A stretch of DNA of 64,000 bases from Elgaria multicarinata webbii (GCF_023053635.1 NC_086183.1:31415501-31479500); one strand, 5' to 3'. Positions 24,383 through 37,583 are shown, counted from the first letter of the stretch. Notes: generated by a model not told the origin, from the letters alone. Translations and numbers: made by a program.

Positions 24383-25927
24383 TAGGCCCAAGGGGTGGAT
24401 GTTTATGGCCCCTACCTAACTTGTTCTTACTCTATGTTAGCAGGGCTTTCGGGCCCAAGTGAGCATTCATTCACACCAGATGTAACTGAGTGTGAAACTG
24501 ACACAGACACCCCCCTCTGACATCAAAGCTTCAAGCAGAGGCAGGCGATTGTGGTCCGTCACCTGCTTTGGCCTACAACTACCTTCAGCCCTGGCCAGCA
24601 TAGCCACTGTAGAGGGATCATGGGAGTTGTAGGCCTGAACCTCTGGAGGACCAAACGTTGCCTACTCCTGCTTGGCAGGCCGGCCCTACCCTTTGTACCT
24701 GAGCCTCTGCTTCCTCCTCTCCCGATGTCTTGAAGTCTGCTAACCCTCCCTTTCAAGGCTTCTCTTCTGCCTCCACAGGTTAAGCAGGGTTTGAGTTGGG
24801 AAGAGGTGAGCCCAAAAGAAGTGGAGGGGGGTGGGTTTGAGAGGGAGGTGGCAATTCTCCCCCAGTTCATGGGCCAAGCGTGTGGAGTGGAAGGCCTCCG
24901 TCCCTAGGAAGGCTACGCGCCCCCCCCCTCCCTTCCTTGGCAAACCAGCAGGCCACTTCCACTTCCAGGCCCGGTGGACCATCTGCAAAGCCCTCCTAGA
25001 AGTGGGCCACGGTTTTGTCCTGAGCAGTGCTGCCCAGGAAGGCGTGATGCAGAGCCCAGGGTCGACGCCAGATGTCTGGGTGTTGCGTTTCCGCGGACCC
25101 CCGCCTAGGCTCCCCTCCGCTTCATCCCGCCATCCTCCCCCTTCCTGCCACACATCCAACTGCCTGGGGCCCGATGGGGTTGCTTCCAGGGCTGCGGAAG
25201 AAGCCCTCTTTGGTTGTCTAGCAACACAGGACAAGCTCCCACCCACTTCTGGATTTGTGTGTGGGGGGGAGGGGGTTGGGTTGCCATCCTGGAGCTGAGG
25301 AAAGGCTAGCGTGGTGCATGGCCCTGTGCTGCTGATTCCCATGGGGGGTGGGGGGAAGTCCCTCGGTTGCCATGTCTGGTTTTAGGACGTCTGTTTCTGT
25401 CGGGAGTATGGAAGGCAGCCGCTGTTTAGGTGGTGCGGCTTCCTCTTGTTCTCTCCAGGCCAAGAGGGTGTCCCAGGTGGAATATGGCAACCCATTGGGG
25501 GTGGAGGGGGGCGGGGGCTCCAACTCTCAGGCAGCTGAAATGGGCGGTCTTCTACCAGCCGGACTGTGAGGACTGACGCACCCAGTGCTCCAAGCCTGGG
25601 CCAAGACCTTTCTTGCAGAAGCAGCTCCTCCATCCTGACATCCTCCCTCCATTCCACACGTTCTCAACTCGAAGGGGAAATAGCCGTGGGGGAGGGGGGG
25701 GTCATGTCCTCCCCCCGTCCTTTGTGGCTTCCTTTTCTAGACTTGAGGAATAACCAGACATCTGAAGTTCAACTTCCTCTCTCCACCGGGGTTCCGTCTC
25801 GGAATAGCGCAGAGGCGGGCAGCGCCCGAGGGACGGCTTTCCTCCCCTGGAACCTGCTACAGGGGCCGTTCCCCAATCCTGCTACTGCAGCGGCCAGAAC
25901 CGCAGGGCAAAACTGTGGGGCACGGGC

Positions 25928-26003
25928 TTTGGTTTCTTTTGTTTGTGAACTGCCCAGAGAGCTTCGGCTATTGGGCGGTATAAAAATGTAATGAATAAAT
26001 AAG
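25928..26003 (+). mobile_element. L2-type LINE tail fragment
   Basis: GTGAACTGCCCAGAGAGCTT to AAAATGTAATGAATAAATAA. A similar fragment lies at about 62508-62572. Confidence 0.75.
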
Positions 26004-26685
26004 CTGAACCCCTTTCCTTGGAGGGCGATTCTCCTCGGAAGCAAGGGCAGGCCCACAGAAAATGGCTAGGGGCCACGACCCACCTGGCCCCTGTGTTTCT
26101 CACCCCGGCAGAGCCTACGTCTTCATCAGGTTCATCCTCCAGCTCTCTCTCTGCCCCATTCGCGCCAAGTTGTGTCGCCATCGATGCCATCTGCAGCTTT
26201 CTCATTCAGTGTGAGAAGCTCTTTTTTGCAGTTGCAGAATCCACGGGCCTTGGAGCTGCTATTTAAATCCCTCCCTCTCTATATATACATACGCTGTGTG
26301 TTTTCAGCAAAGGGGAGGAAGCCGTCACACACGGCGGCACACAAACTTTGGATTCCTCCGTGTCCCCCTCCCGCCTCAAGGCGTGGCGTTCTCCCCTCTC
26401 GCAGGGCTCATTGTTTTGAAGCTGCAATGTGGTTTCCTGTGACCTGTTGTTTTAAATCCACCGCTCTGCTGTCTTCCTTTCTTCCCTCCTGCCTCTTTGT
26501 GATTATCATACTATGTAGGTCTCTCCGACCAGATTAAAATAAAATAAAAGCTGTGGATTTCTGTGTGCCCGCTTGTATTCTTTTGGACCTGATGCAGGGC
26601 GAGCGGTGGGGCATTGGGTTGCAAAGGGAAAACACAGGAAGGGTATTGCCCAGAGCGATTCTGGGGCTGCTGACCTGTGCATACG

Positions 26686-27573
26686 TAGAGATGGGAAATT
26701 TTGAAGCCATGGGGGGGGGGGGGGAAACAAATTTTCGGAAAAATTGAAATAATGCAATATTAGCACTTTTTACAGATTGAAAGTCACTTTGTTACTTTAG
26801 GAACATAAAATGTAATTATGTCCAAGTTGGTTTGTGATAAAATTATTACATTTGGTATATTAAAAGTACAATTATTTTAAACAATTATTACAAATTTAAT
26901 TTACTTTTTAAACTTTTTTTTGGTAACAAATGGAGCTACAAGCTCCTGAACTGTTAGGAACACCTGAACTGTAAGGAACCTCTTTGGTTCTGCCAGTTTA
27001 TGAGGAGCAGGCAAAAAATCAATTTAAAAAAACAGAAGAAACCACCACCATTAGTAACAAAGACAATTATTTATGTTTCTGCTAGTCCTCCAGTGTCAAG
27101 ACATAAAGCCCCCATTCCCATAAAAAGAACTGAGAAAAAAGGGGGAACCAAGATTCAATGAATATGCATGAAATTTAATCAGACTCATTTTCTGACCTAC
27201 AGCGATCAGTATTAGTTTCAGACTCTGCTTCAATGGCAGTGCTGCCCCCTAGAGGCAGAAATGCATCTTGCTCTTGCATTTGAGAGTTGTAGTCTCAGTT
27301 TGCAACCCAGGACTTGCTTGTCCTTGGTGCACAGACATTGTAATAATCTGATACTGCACAGTTTTTAGAAATCATTTGGAGAAGTAAATATCTGAACACC
27401 TTGTCTTAAACATTGTATTCATAATGCTAAAATAAAACATCTCGTAATCTGTTTTTTCTTCATTTTTTTTCCAATTTCTCGGAAAAAACCAAAAGAGGCT
27501 TCGGAAAAAACCTTTGGGGGGAGGGGGAAGAAACAGTATTTTTCTGGGGGTTTTCTGGGCTTTCACATCTCTA
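26686..27573. mobile_element. AT-rich transposon-like block
   Basis: About 890 bp, much more AT-rich than its flanks. The ends are TAGAGATGGGAAA and TTTCACATCTCTA, a possible terminal inverted repeat of the hAT kind, followed inward by G-run/C-run and TTTCGGAAAAA-like sequence on both sides. No target duplication or ORF was found. Confidence 0.5.
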
Positions 27574-29300
27574 ACCCAGCAACTCATTTCATAGGGAGGG
27601 TGCTTTGAAGCAAGAGTGTGGGGAGGTGAAGGGTCCCTTCATCCCTCCCCCAAAGTGAACTATCAACAACCCATATGGCCAAAGCAGCTCCTCTTCCCAG
27701 CCTTCTCTTTTTGAGACAGGGTGGGGACCTACTCTTCCATAGGGCCAGATTCGTTTTGGGCCTCCAGATGCTGATCACTAGGGAAAAGGTACATCATGCT
27801 TCTACCAAGGAGGCCCCTGTAAGGGAAGATGCTCTGGAAACTCTTAAGGAAGCTTCCATAAGCTCCCCTTAGCATAAAATTGTAATGCAGCCTTGGTGCC
27901 CTCTGGGAGTTGTAGTCCAATGCATTTGGAGGATACCAGGTTGGGGAAGGCTAGCATAACAGACACCTGAAGGTTCATCTCATTGAAGGCGGAAGGCTTT
28001 ACTTCCATGTAAACTACAGCAGCTGAGCCTGCAGGGATAGGTTAGGGTTATACCTTAAAATGTAAATGAACGCAATAGGTGTATATGTTTGCAAACACCT
28101 GTATCCTACAGGTGGCAGGGAGCTGTTAGCAGTTGCCTGTGAGTAGCAGGCTTTTAAGAAGTCACGCGGGAAGGGGGAAAGAACCATAGAAATCAAAAGG
28201 TATCTTCTGGGCCATCTAAATGAGCTTTTACTAGATTTATAGACAGCATTACAAAAAAAAAAACCACACCCAATACGCTTCGTAAAAACGCATCCATGGA
28301 ACCCTTGCGTGGACGCTTTTAAGTATAGAACAATGATTCTACAGCAGGGCTGTAACCCAAATGCCGGAGGCCTTTGTGCTTTGTATATAATGTGCCCGTG
28401 GGTGTTTTTTTTGCTGCTTCTGGGCACACAGAAGGCAAGCGGCTACACAGGTGAAATCCCACTCTACCGCTTCTCTGAGACATGTTCCGAAGGGCACATG
28501 TGCACATGTTCAAGCCGGCTTTTGGGCTCACGCAGCCGCACCCAACCTTGCCCTGCTTCCCATATCGGCTGAGATCTTTCACTTCTGTAAAATCGTGTGT
28601 CCCAGGCAGGGCTGTGACCTCAGTGCTAAATGAAGCACTCATTCTGCACCGAGAAGAAGCTAAATTGTGTGGCCAAACCCACCTTCCTGTTCTCCTGCAG
28701 AATAATGACAGGAGCGCAGCTTGGCAACGTCTCTCGGAGATTGGAGATCCAGTTCTGTCAGCAGAACCGAGGAACCCATCACCCTCTCTCCAGTAGAGCG
28801 GCCTTCCTTCCCCCCCGCCCCCAATAAGGTCCCTGTACCCATAAATAGTTCTGCAACAGGCAGCAGTTCAACAGTCAAAGGCTAGAAATTCAGGGATGTT
28901 GAATTTCTGCCTGCCCCAGAGGTGGCAACCTTCATTTCTCCCAAACCCTCTCATTATAACCCATCTCCATGCTTTACTCTACAGCGCTACCCCTCTCCTC
29001 ACTGAGATGTAGAGTCCAACCTGCTGAATTTCTGTCTGTCAGCTGTTAAAGGTATAGGCGCACTTCCAGAAGAAGGTGGCAACCATGGTCTTTCTCAACC
29101 TCTCTGTAATTAGAAATCAACACTCTGGCTCATATTGCTGTACCCACTTTCAAACGAGACGCTCATAAACACCTCAAAGAGGCCTGCAGGAGACAGAGGG
29201 GAGGTGGTTTTTATTTTTTTAAAAAGCCTTCTAAATAACGAATCCGCGCACGTCCGCACAAGGAGATGGCTGCGTTCACATGAATTCTTTTGGACTTCAC

Positions 29301-29306
29301 TTTATT
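29301..29306 (-). terminator. CCER2: Possible CCER2 polyadenylation signal (AATAAA, minus strand)
   Basis: AATAAA on the minus strand lies about 1.8 kb beyond the stop. Two hairpin elements lie between, so a nearer cryptic end is possible. Confidence 0.25.
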
Positions 29307-30349
29307 AAGTTGACTCCACAGCAGTGATTAAAGCAAACCCCGCCCCCGTGGTAGAAAACCAAACCTAACACACCCACACCTTTAAAGAAACAAGCGAAAC
29401 TCCCCACGCGGGCCTGGGCAGCTGCCAGAAACTGCTCCACCGATACCCAAAGGAGGAAAAAGATGGAAGATTCCAGTCTGAACAGTCAAAGCATTAGAAC
29501 GGGAAAGAGGGGAGGATGGGACATAGGTTAGAAGCAACCAAGATAAGTGGAGGGTGTGTGGGTTGCCAGCAGTGCAATATCTTGTGCCAGACACTTGGCA
29601 AAATGAAGTGAAAAGTAAAGTATTTGAGAGGGTGAGATTTTTTTTTTTAAAAAAAGGGCCCGCTGCTTTTATCACAGAGCTTCAATTGTTGCCTTCAGGC
29701 AGGTGGGTGGGTACATCTTTGAAAGCGGCCTTCTAGCGGCTGTGTTTCCACCAAGGACTGGGATGAGGAGCTTTTTCCCCAAACCTCCCAATAGCAGAAG
29801 CGCCCCTGAATTGATGTATCCAAACTGGAGGCGCGTGTCACTCCCCGACAACACAAAACGTTTGGCTTTCAGAGTGCGCAAGAGGAAGAATGCCCCTAGA
29901 AGGCATGACTGATGCCCCGACACAACGGACAGCCTCCTCCTCCTCCTCCAACGGTGGATAATCCTGCCGGCTTCCAGCAACGGCTGATTTGGAGGAGGCG
30001 AGGCTGGAGCAACAACTCGCGCAGGGATGCAACAGGCATCCCCCTCCAAGAGTGGATCATTCTGTTCTTCTCTGCAGTGGGAGGGATTCAGTGATCCAAA
30101 CATGCCCAATGCAAAGACGCAACAGAACTACTGCAAAGGCTGATGGGAAGGAGGCATGCCCCCAGCGATGTATTGTGTAGAAATGCAACCGGCCTCCTCC
30201 TCCTCCTCCTCCTCCTCCTCTCGGAGTGGCCCCTTCAGACTCCTTTCTTTCTTTAATTCACACATATCTCTTGGGACACAGCATGGGAATTTACAGGCCT
30301 ACCGCTTCCGGCAGGGCAGATTCACCCTGCTTTTTCAGCTGCAGCGAGG

Positions 30350-30468
30350 GATGGTCCACTTTTGGCCTACAACTCCCATCAGTCCTAGCTAGCACAGTCA
30401 AAGGTGAGGGATGCTGGGAGTTCTAGGCCTAAACATCTGGAGGGCTTCAAGTTGTCCACCCCTACTCT
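30350..30468. mobile_element. hAT-type hairpin MITE, first of a pair
   Basis: Left arm GCCTACAACTCCCATCAGTC, right arm GGGAGTTCTAGGCCTAAACA. The next copy (30565-30683) follows within 100 bp in the presumed CCER2 3' flank. Confidence 0.65.
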
Positions 30469-30564
30469 TAAGGGAGCCGAGGAGGGTGGCTGCATTACAA
30501 CCTTATCCATCCTCCTCTGCTTCCAAAGATCAGTATAAAGTAGCAAGACTGAGATCCGGGTAAG

Positions 30565-30683
30565 GCAGGCAAGTTGGTGCCTTTCAGGTGTTTTGGACTA
30601 TATCTCCCATTAGCCCCAGCCAGCAGGGGTCAGGGATTATGGGAGTTGGAGTCCAAGCCACCTGGAGGGCCCCAGGATGTCGG
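30565..30683. mobile_element. hAT-type hairpin MITE, second of a pair
   Basis: Left arm TTGGACTATATCTCCCATTA, right arm ATGGGAGTTGGAGTCCAAGC. Loop CAGCCAGCAGGGGTC. Confidence 0.65.
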
Positions 30684-31096
30684 CCCCAGCATAGAGCACT
30701 TCGGACCTGACCCCTGGAGCTATCCTGAGGGAGGCCATCCGGGCCGTGAAGTGCAGCGGCCGAGGGGGAGGGTGCAGGCGTGGGACCGGAGCGCTCCGGA
30801 GGGACAGTCCCTCCAGCCAAGTGACGGCACTTTACACACAGGGAGCTTGGAAGAGGCCAATTACTCTTGCCCTGGAGGCAAGAGGCTGGTAGGGTGGAGA
30901 ATAGCTGCTTCTTTTTTTAAAGCAAGGAAAAGCTCCGTTAACAGTCCAAAGCCAAGCTGGAGAGAGAAAGAGATTATATACAGAGGCTGATTGTGTGTGT
31001 CAGCAGGAGGAGGAGGACTGGGTGGAAGGTGGGTCAACGGAGACACCGCCCACCTCCTGTCCGGCCCGACCCAGCTCCCGGGACGGAGGACGGGGT

Positions 31097-33147
31097 CTAC
31101 CCTCGCTTCAGCTCCTCCAGCTTCTCGGCCGCCGCCTTCAGCTCCCGCTCAATCTCTTCCAGCTTCTCCAGTTGCTCGACCTGGAAGGAGAGAGAAGGTC
31201 GTGACAAGAGCGGACCCCTGAGAGTTGGGCGGGCAAAAACAAAGCATTTTTTTTAGGAGGGTCGCTGAGGCTCTGGGTTCGACCCCCGGCAGCATCTCCA
31301 GGTAGGGCTGGAAAAATGCCTGCCTGGAAAAGCAGAACCCACCTTAACCAAAGCACCTGGCATAGCGTGCAAAGCGATGCCGCAGGAGCACTGACCTCAT
31401 TCCGGTCGGCCTCCCTGTCTTCTTCCTCCTCCTCCTCCTCTTCATGGCCACGATGTCTGCCCTTCAGGTAGGCCTCATCTTTCTGATGTCTCTTCTTGAG
31501 GTCCAGCCCAGCTGGTTTATGGTGGTGCCCGTGCCTCATCTCACCCTCTTCCTCCTCTGCCTCCTCTTCCTGCCACGGCTTCCAGCCTCCATGGAGGTGG
31601 GCCTGGGAGTTGGAGATCTTTATCCCTTTCTCTTCCTCTTCAAACTGGGCCGTCTCCTCATCACTGGCCTTCTCGGCCACTCGCTTGGCCAGATCAGACC
31701 TCTTCTTCTTCTTCTTCTTGTCTTCTTCCTCCTTCTCTTCTTCCCAGTCCTCGTGGAGACGGCCTTCATTGTCTCCTCTGTGGTGGTACTTTTTAGGTTC
31801 CTCTTCAGAACTGACATCTTCCTCTTCCTCCTCCAGTCTAAAGTGCCTCTTGGCCAATCCATTCCTCTTCCTTCCATCTTGATTTCCATGAAGCATCACT
31901 TCCCTGACCTTTGGAGTGGGACCTCTCTTCTTGACGTGACCAAAATATTCCTTAGAAGACCAGGTCTCTGAGGAGCTCCTCTTCTTTTTCCTCACTTCCT
32001 CCTCCTCCTCCTCCTTCTCCTCCTCCATCACCTCCTTGGCCTGCTTCTTCAAAGCCTCATGGTCATCCTCTCCTTGGGAGACCTTCTCTTCCTTCACCTT
32101 CTCTTCAGTCTTCTCCGTCTTCTCATACTCCCTGAGTTCCTGCTCCTCTTTCTTCCTTTCCCCATTTTGCTCCCACATTTCCTCAGAGGCGGCTTCTCTC
32201 TCTTGGGTGGGCGAATCGTCCCTCTTCTTTACTTCTTCCTGCTCCTCAGCTTCTCCTTCCCAAGCAGCACGGCTACCTTCATGTCCCAGGCGATGCTGCG
32301 CATTTTCTGGGGAACGAGCGGAAGAAAAGGACAGGAGACAGCAAAAGATAGGTTGGCAGAGCTTTCTGGTGAGGTCGGGGAGAAAAATATTAAATATTCT
32401 ACCTCTAAGAACACTGGACTCTTTTTGTACTTCCCCCAGAACTGTTGCTGAGTTGGAACCATTCCCACCACCACTCCCTGAATTAGGGCATTTTTCACTA
32501 CGTGATCCCAGGCTGGTCTGGCAACACCATGTATGTTGGGGCCTACGCTGTTGGTGATGCCTGTGGAGGAAGATGGAGGGGAGACATGAGAGCACTCTTC
32601 AAAGACTTGAAAGGTTGTCACACGGAGGAGGGCCAGGATCCCTTCTCGATCCTCCCAGAGTGCAGGACACGGAATAACAGGCTCAAGTTAAAGGAAGCCA
32701 GATTCCAGCTGGACATCAGGAAAAACTTCCTGACTGTTAGAGCAGTACGACAATGGAACCAGTTACCTAGGGAGGTTGTGGGCTCTCCCACACTAGAGGC
32801 ATTCAAGAGGCAGCTGGACAAGCATCTGTCAGGGATGCTTTAGGGTGGATTCCTGCGTTGAGCAGGGGGTTGGACTCAATGGCCTTGTAGGCCCCTTCCA
32901 ACTCTGCTATTCTATGATTCTATGAAAAGAATGGTAGCAAAAGTTCCAGTTCCAGGGCAAGGTGCATTGCGGCAGGAAAACTGCCACCATGAAACATGGC
33001 AGTTGTCATGTTTTTGTGACAGTGGGCTTTTTTTTTTTTTTTAAAAAAAAAAACCTACCATGTGCTGGAAGCGGAAAATTCAGCTCATTGTATTTCTGAA
33101 AAATAAAAATGGCAGCTGCCAAGCAAGATGCCTAAATAGGAGCGCGT

Positions 33148-33185
<38 letters not shown>

Positions 33186-35230
33186 ACACACAGAGAGAGA
33201 GACACAGACACACACACACACCCCACCCAAAGACTCTGGAGCGGGCCCTGATCCCAGCCCTAAGAATGAGCTGGTTTCTAGACATTTCCACCTCTGCAAG
33301 GAAGGCGGCGAAAGGCCTGTTTACCTTGATGCGCAAGTTTCTCCAGCTCTGTCAGGAGATGTTGGTGGTGAAGCATAGCGAGGACTCTCTCATCTGAAAC
33401 AGACACGGTGTTAACGTCCCGCACGCGATCGCCGTGGGTGCAACGAGCGCATGCATGCAAATGCACCACCTGATCCAGGTGTAGTCATACTTCGAGTAGA
33501 TCCGTTGAAATCACTGGGACTTAGTTTAGCCAGGGTCAAACTAACTCCCATAAACTAACTAACTCCCAAACTAACTCCCATAAACTAACTAAGTCCCATT
33601 GGTTCCAACAGGGCTGTTCCATTCTATGGCATGCAGGTTTTGAAGACAAGGGGTTGGATCCCAGTTTAGTCAGAGTAGAGCCATTGAAATCAATGGGACT
33701 TAGTTTAGCCATGGCTAAACTAACTGAGGTCTCATTGATTCCAACGGGGCTACTCAAAGTATGACAACGTCCAGATCAAAGCCAAACGGTGAAGCCAAGT
33801 GCAAGGTAAAGTTTCAAGGGCAAGGAGAACATAAGAACTTCAGAAGAGCCCTGAGGCTGGATCTGACCGAGGGTCCATCTAGTCCAGCACTCTGTTCACA
33901 CAGTGGTCAACCAGCCATCAACCAGGGATGAACAAGCAGGACCTGGTGCAACAGCACCCTCCCGCCCATGTTCCCCAGCAACTGGTGCACACAGGCTTAC
34001 TGCTTCGAATACTGGAGTTAGCACACAACCATCAGGGCTAGTAGCCCTGGATAGCCTTTGCCTCCAGGAATTTATCCAACCCCCTTTTCAAGCCACCCAA
34101 ATTGGTGGCCATCACTACATCTTGTGGTAGTGAGTTCCATAGTTTAATTATACGTTGTGTGAAGAAGTCCTTCCTTTTATCTGTCCTGAATCTCCCACAA
34201 ATCGGTTTCATTGGACGACCGTGGGTTCTAGTAGTTTGAGAGAGGGAGAAAAATGTCTCCCTCTCCCCATTCTCTACACCGTGCATGATTTTGTACGCCT
34301 CGATCCTGTCTCCCCTTTGGCGTTATGAAATTTCCTGGTGGTGGGATTAAGGAGAACTGACCGTGGAAACCGGGCCTGATAACGAAGCGTTCGCTTCCCT
34401 GTAGCAGCGATCACACAAACAGGAATCGCTCTCTTCCCCCCCACCCCCCTGCCCAGTGGCTGCGTGGCACACTTTTCCGCTAGTGGCAGTCACTGGATAG
34501 CACAGAGGCACGCCACCACCGCACAACAACGTGCTCTGGCTCCCTCTGGTGATGGTTGCTAGGAAATCTTCCTGCGAGGCAACGCGAAGCACGTGGTGCT
34601 TTGCCTTCCCTGGTCGTGGCTAATGAGCCACAAAGTCTGTGGTGTTTATGTCCTCTGGTGGTAGTTGCCAGACAACAGAAATTGTGGCATGTCCCTCTAG
34701 CGTGAACAAGATCCCTGGACTAGATGGGCCCTTGGTCTGAACCAGCCGGGCTCCTCTCACGTTTTATGCATTTGCGGATCACGAGTTCAATGACTGTTTT
34801 TAAAGCTCAATTGAAAACTTTTCTTTTTTCTACAGCTTTTACAACTTGACTTTGTTCTTACTTTCACACTGTTAGTTTTACTCCCCCTCGGTGCCTATCT
34901 GGTGCATTCTCTTCCCTTTCTTATTGTTTTATTCTGATTTTATTACCGTATTTCTTCGATTCTAAGACGCCATCGATTGTAAGACGCACACTAATTTCAG
35001 TACCACCAACAGAAAAAAAAAGCTTCGATTCTAAGAAATAACAAATGCTCCCGCGATTCTGAGACACACCCTGTTTCTAAAGATTTTTATATGGGGGAAA
35101 AAGTGCATCTTAGAATCGAAGAAATACGGTAGAATGGTAGCCTATGTGCCAGGGCGTTGCTGTTTTATTCTTTTACCATGTACAGCACCATGTACATTGA
35201 TGGTGCTATATTATTATTATTATTATTATT

Positions 35231-35273
<43 letters not shown>

Positions 35274-37534
35274 GTCCTGCTTGTAGGTTTCCCGTAGGCA
35301 TCTGATCCAACAGTGATCTTCTTAGGGACTTGGATAAATTTCTGGAGGTGAAGGCTCTCAGTGGCTACTAGCCCTGGTGGTTATGCGCTACCTTCAGTAT
35401 CCGAGGCAGTAAGCCTGTGTGCACCAGTTGCTGGGGAACATGGGTGTGTGTGTGTGTGCTGATTTGACATGTGAACCCACACCACTTACCCTCCCTAAGG
35501 ATCTTCATGCATTCGCTGGTCGCCGGGATGGGGCTGGCTCTGGAGAGGGTGTCCGCTAGGATTTCGGTGATGCACTTAGTAACCTGGCCCAAAAAAACAG
35601 AAGAGATGGGATTGTTTTAGATTGTTTGCTTCATGCTCTCTCTCTCTCTCCCCCAAATCTGGAAACTGCACGCAGAGGGCCATCTATGTTTCCTCAAGCG
35701 GCCATCTTCTTATCCCAGGCTTCTGTGCCTTTAACAGTTCCACGGTGGACAGCAGTTCAACAGCCGAAGCATAGAGAGACACATCCGTGGGGAAAGCTTC
35801 ACCTGTTGAACTCCTGCCTGTCCCAGCAGCCCTGCCAGAAAGAGGTGGCAAGCTCAGTTTCTACCAAACCCTGTTTCGTATAAAACACATCCACGTGTTT
35901 CTCTACGCCTCTCCCCTCACTAAGATTGAAACGTGGGGTCATTCCACTGGCCCAGCCACACTTACGTGGATGCCACGTTTCTTTTCGCAGGCACGCAGGA
36001 GTTCTGCCTCCAGGTGTAATCAAACACGTGTCACTTTGAAGGTGGGGCATAATCAATCCCCAACTCCTACCCATCCCTTCTCTACTTTACTGGATTAGCC
36101 CTTCTGCAGCCAGGTGTGTTGGACTACAATTCCCATCGTCCCACAGCTAGTTCAGGGGCCCAGATGCGAAGCAGGAGAGGACTCTTGTACAGCGGGGAGA
36201 ATTTTGAGCCCAACACATCTCGAGGTTGACAGGTTGAGGAGGGCTGCATTAGATGGTCACGACCTGGTATTCTTTCCCCCAGTGTTCCAATTTACCTTTC
36301 TTGTCTATTTCAGCCTGACACGCGCACTTCACACCACATTCTCTCCCCTTTTTCCATTCTTACCTTCTCATCTTCCTCCGACAGCTGAGCGGCTAATGGC
36401 AGCGCCAGGGCTGAAAAAGGAGAGAGGATCTCTTTTTGTGATTCTGTTAAATATTCACACATAACTAGATCTCGAGCACAGGGGAAAGGCCTCTTAGTTT
36501 GCACTCATAACCACCCTGCAAGGTAGGTCAGTATTCGCCTCGGTTTCCCACCTGCAAAATGAGACAGGCACTGACCTGCTCAAAGCCACGCTTCTCCAAG
36601 AGATGGGACGGCTTGAAACTGGGCCTCCTCAAATCAAGTGAGGTGACCAGATACAAAGGAGGACAGAGCTCTTGTTCCATTAAAGCAGCCTTTCTCAACC
36701 TGAGGCGCTCCAGATGTGTTGGACTACAACTCCCAGAATGCCCCAGCCAGCTGGCTGGGGCATTCTGGGAGATGCAGTCCAACACATCTGGAGCGCCCCA
36801 GGTTGAGAAAGGCTGCATTAAAGGGACCCGTCGCTCCAAATAACAGCCTGGATAGATGCGACGGCCAGGAGTGCCTACTATCAGCTTCGGCTGATACGCC
36901 AGCTGTGCCCCTTCCTAGAGTCAGAAGACCTAAAGACGGTAGTGCACGCACTGGTAACTTCGAGGCTCGACTTCTGCAATGTGCTCTACATAAGGCTACC
37001 TCTGTGCCTAGTCCGGAAACTTCAACTAGTCCAAAATATGGCAGCCAGGCTGGTCACTGGTACACCTAGGGGTGACCACATTACACCATTTTTAAAACCT
37101 CTTCACTGGCTGCCAATTAGTTTCGGGGCGAAGTATAAAGTGTTGGTTATCACCTTTAAAGCCCTACATGGTTTGGGTCCAGGCTACCTGCGGGATCGCC
37201 TTCTCCCGTACAATCCGCCCCGCACACTCGGGTCCTCTGGGAAGAATCCACTTCAGCTAGCAAGAACTAGATTAACAACTGTTACCCAGAGGACCTTCTC
37301 TTCTGCTGCTCCCAGACTGTGGAAAGGCCTGCCGAAGGAGACTCGTCAGCTTGACAATCTTTTAGCATTCAAGAAAGCTATCAAGACTGACCTCTTCCGG
37401 CAGGCCTAGCCAGTAGAATTTTAGGATACTTTTAGGATGTTTTTAGAAAGCGTGTGCCATGTTTTTGGTCAGTATTTTATGTATTTTATGCTTATCGTTC
37501 CCTGCCTTGATCCAATCAGAGAGGTGGGTAAGAA

Positions 37535-37583
<49 letters not shown>

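Larger units (their letters stand above)
23802..31096. other. Intergenic region between NFKBIB and CCER2
   Basis: The ORFs here are short and show no exon-like junctions or family match. The first 290 bp is NFKBIB 3' UTR. Hairpin elements occur near 24280, 24545, 27890, 30350 and 30565. An L2 tail is at 25928 and an AT-rich transposon-like block at 26686-27573. From 27960 to 29280 I recognise only weak repeat similarity (28850-29170 resembles 35690-35940). The part next to 31096 is probably CCER2 3' UTR. Confidence 0.7.

Noticed and set aside
24740-25342. 200-codon minus-strand ORF in the intergenic region
   Set aside because: Low-complexity Pro/Ser/Gly composition from GC-rich DNA. No start context, splice partner or family match.
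31444-32557. Several Leu/Ser/Phe-rich plus-strand ORFs of 113-175 codons
   Set aside because: They are the complement of the Glu/Lys-rich CCER2 exon 5, where GAG/GAA read backwards as CTC/TTC.
33146-33251. His/Thr-repeat ORFs
   Set aside because: Translation of a CA microsatellite.
36942-37409. 155-codon ORF as a host gene
   Set aside because: It is the reverse-transcriptase C terminus of an L2-type LINE, with a standard LINE tail and repeat following.
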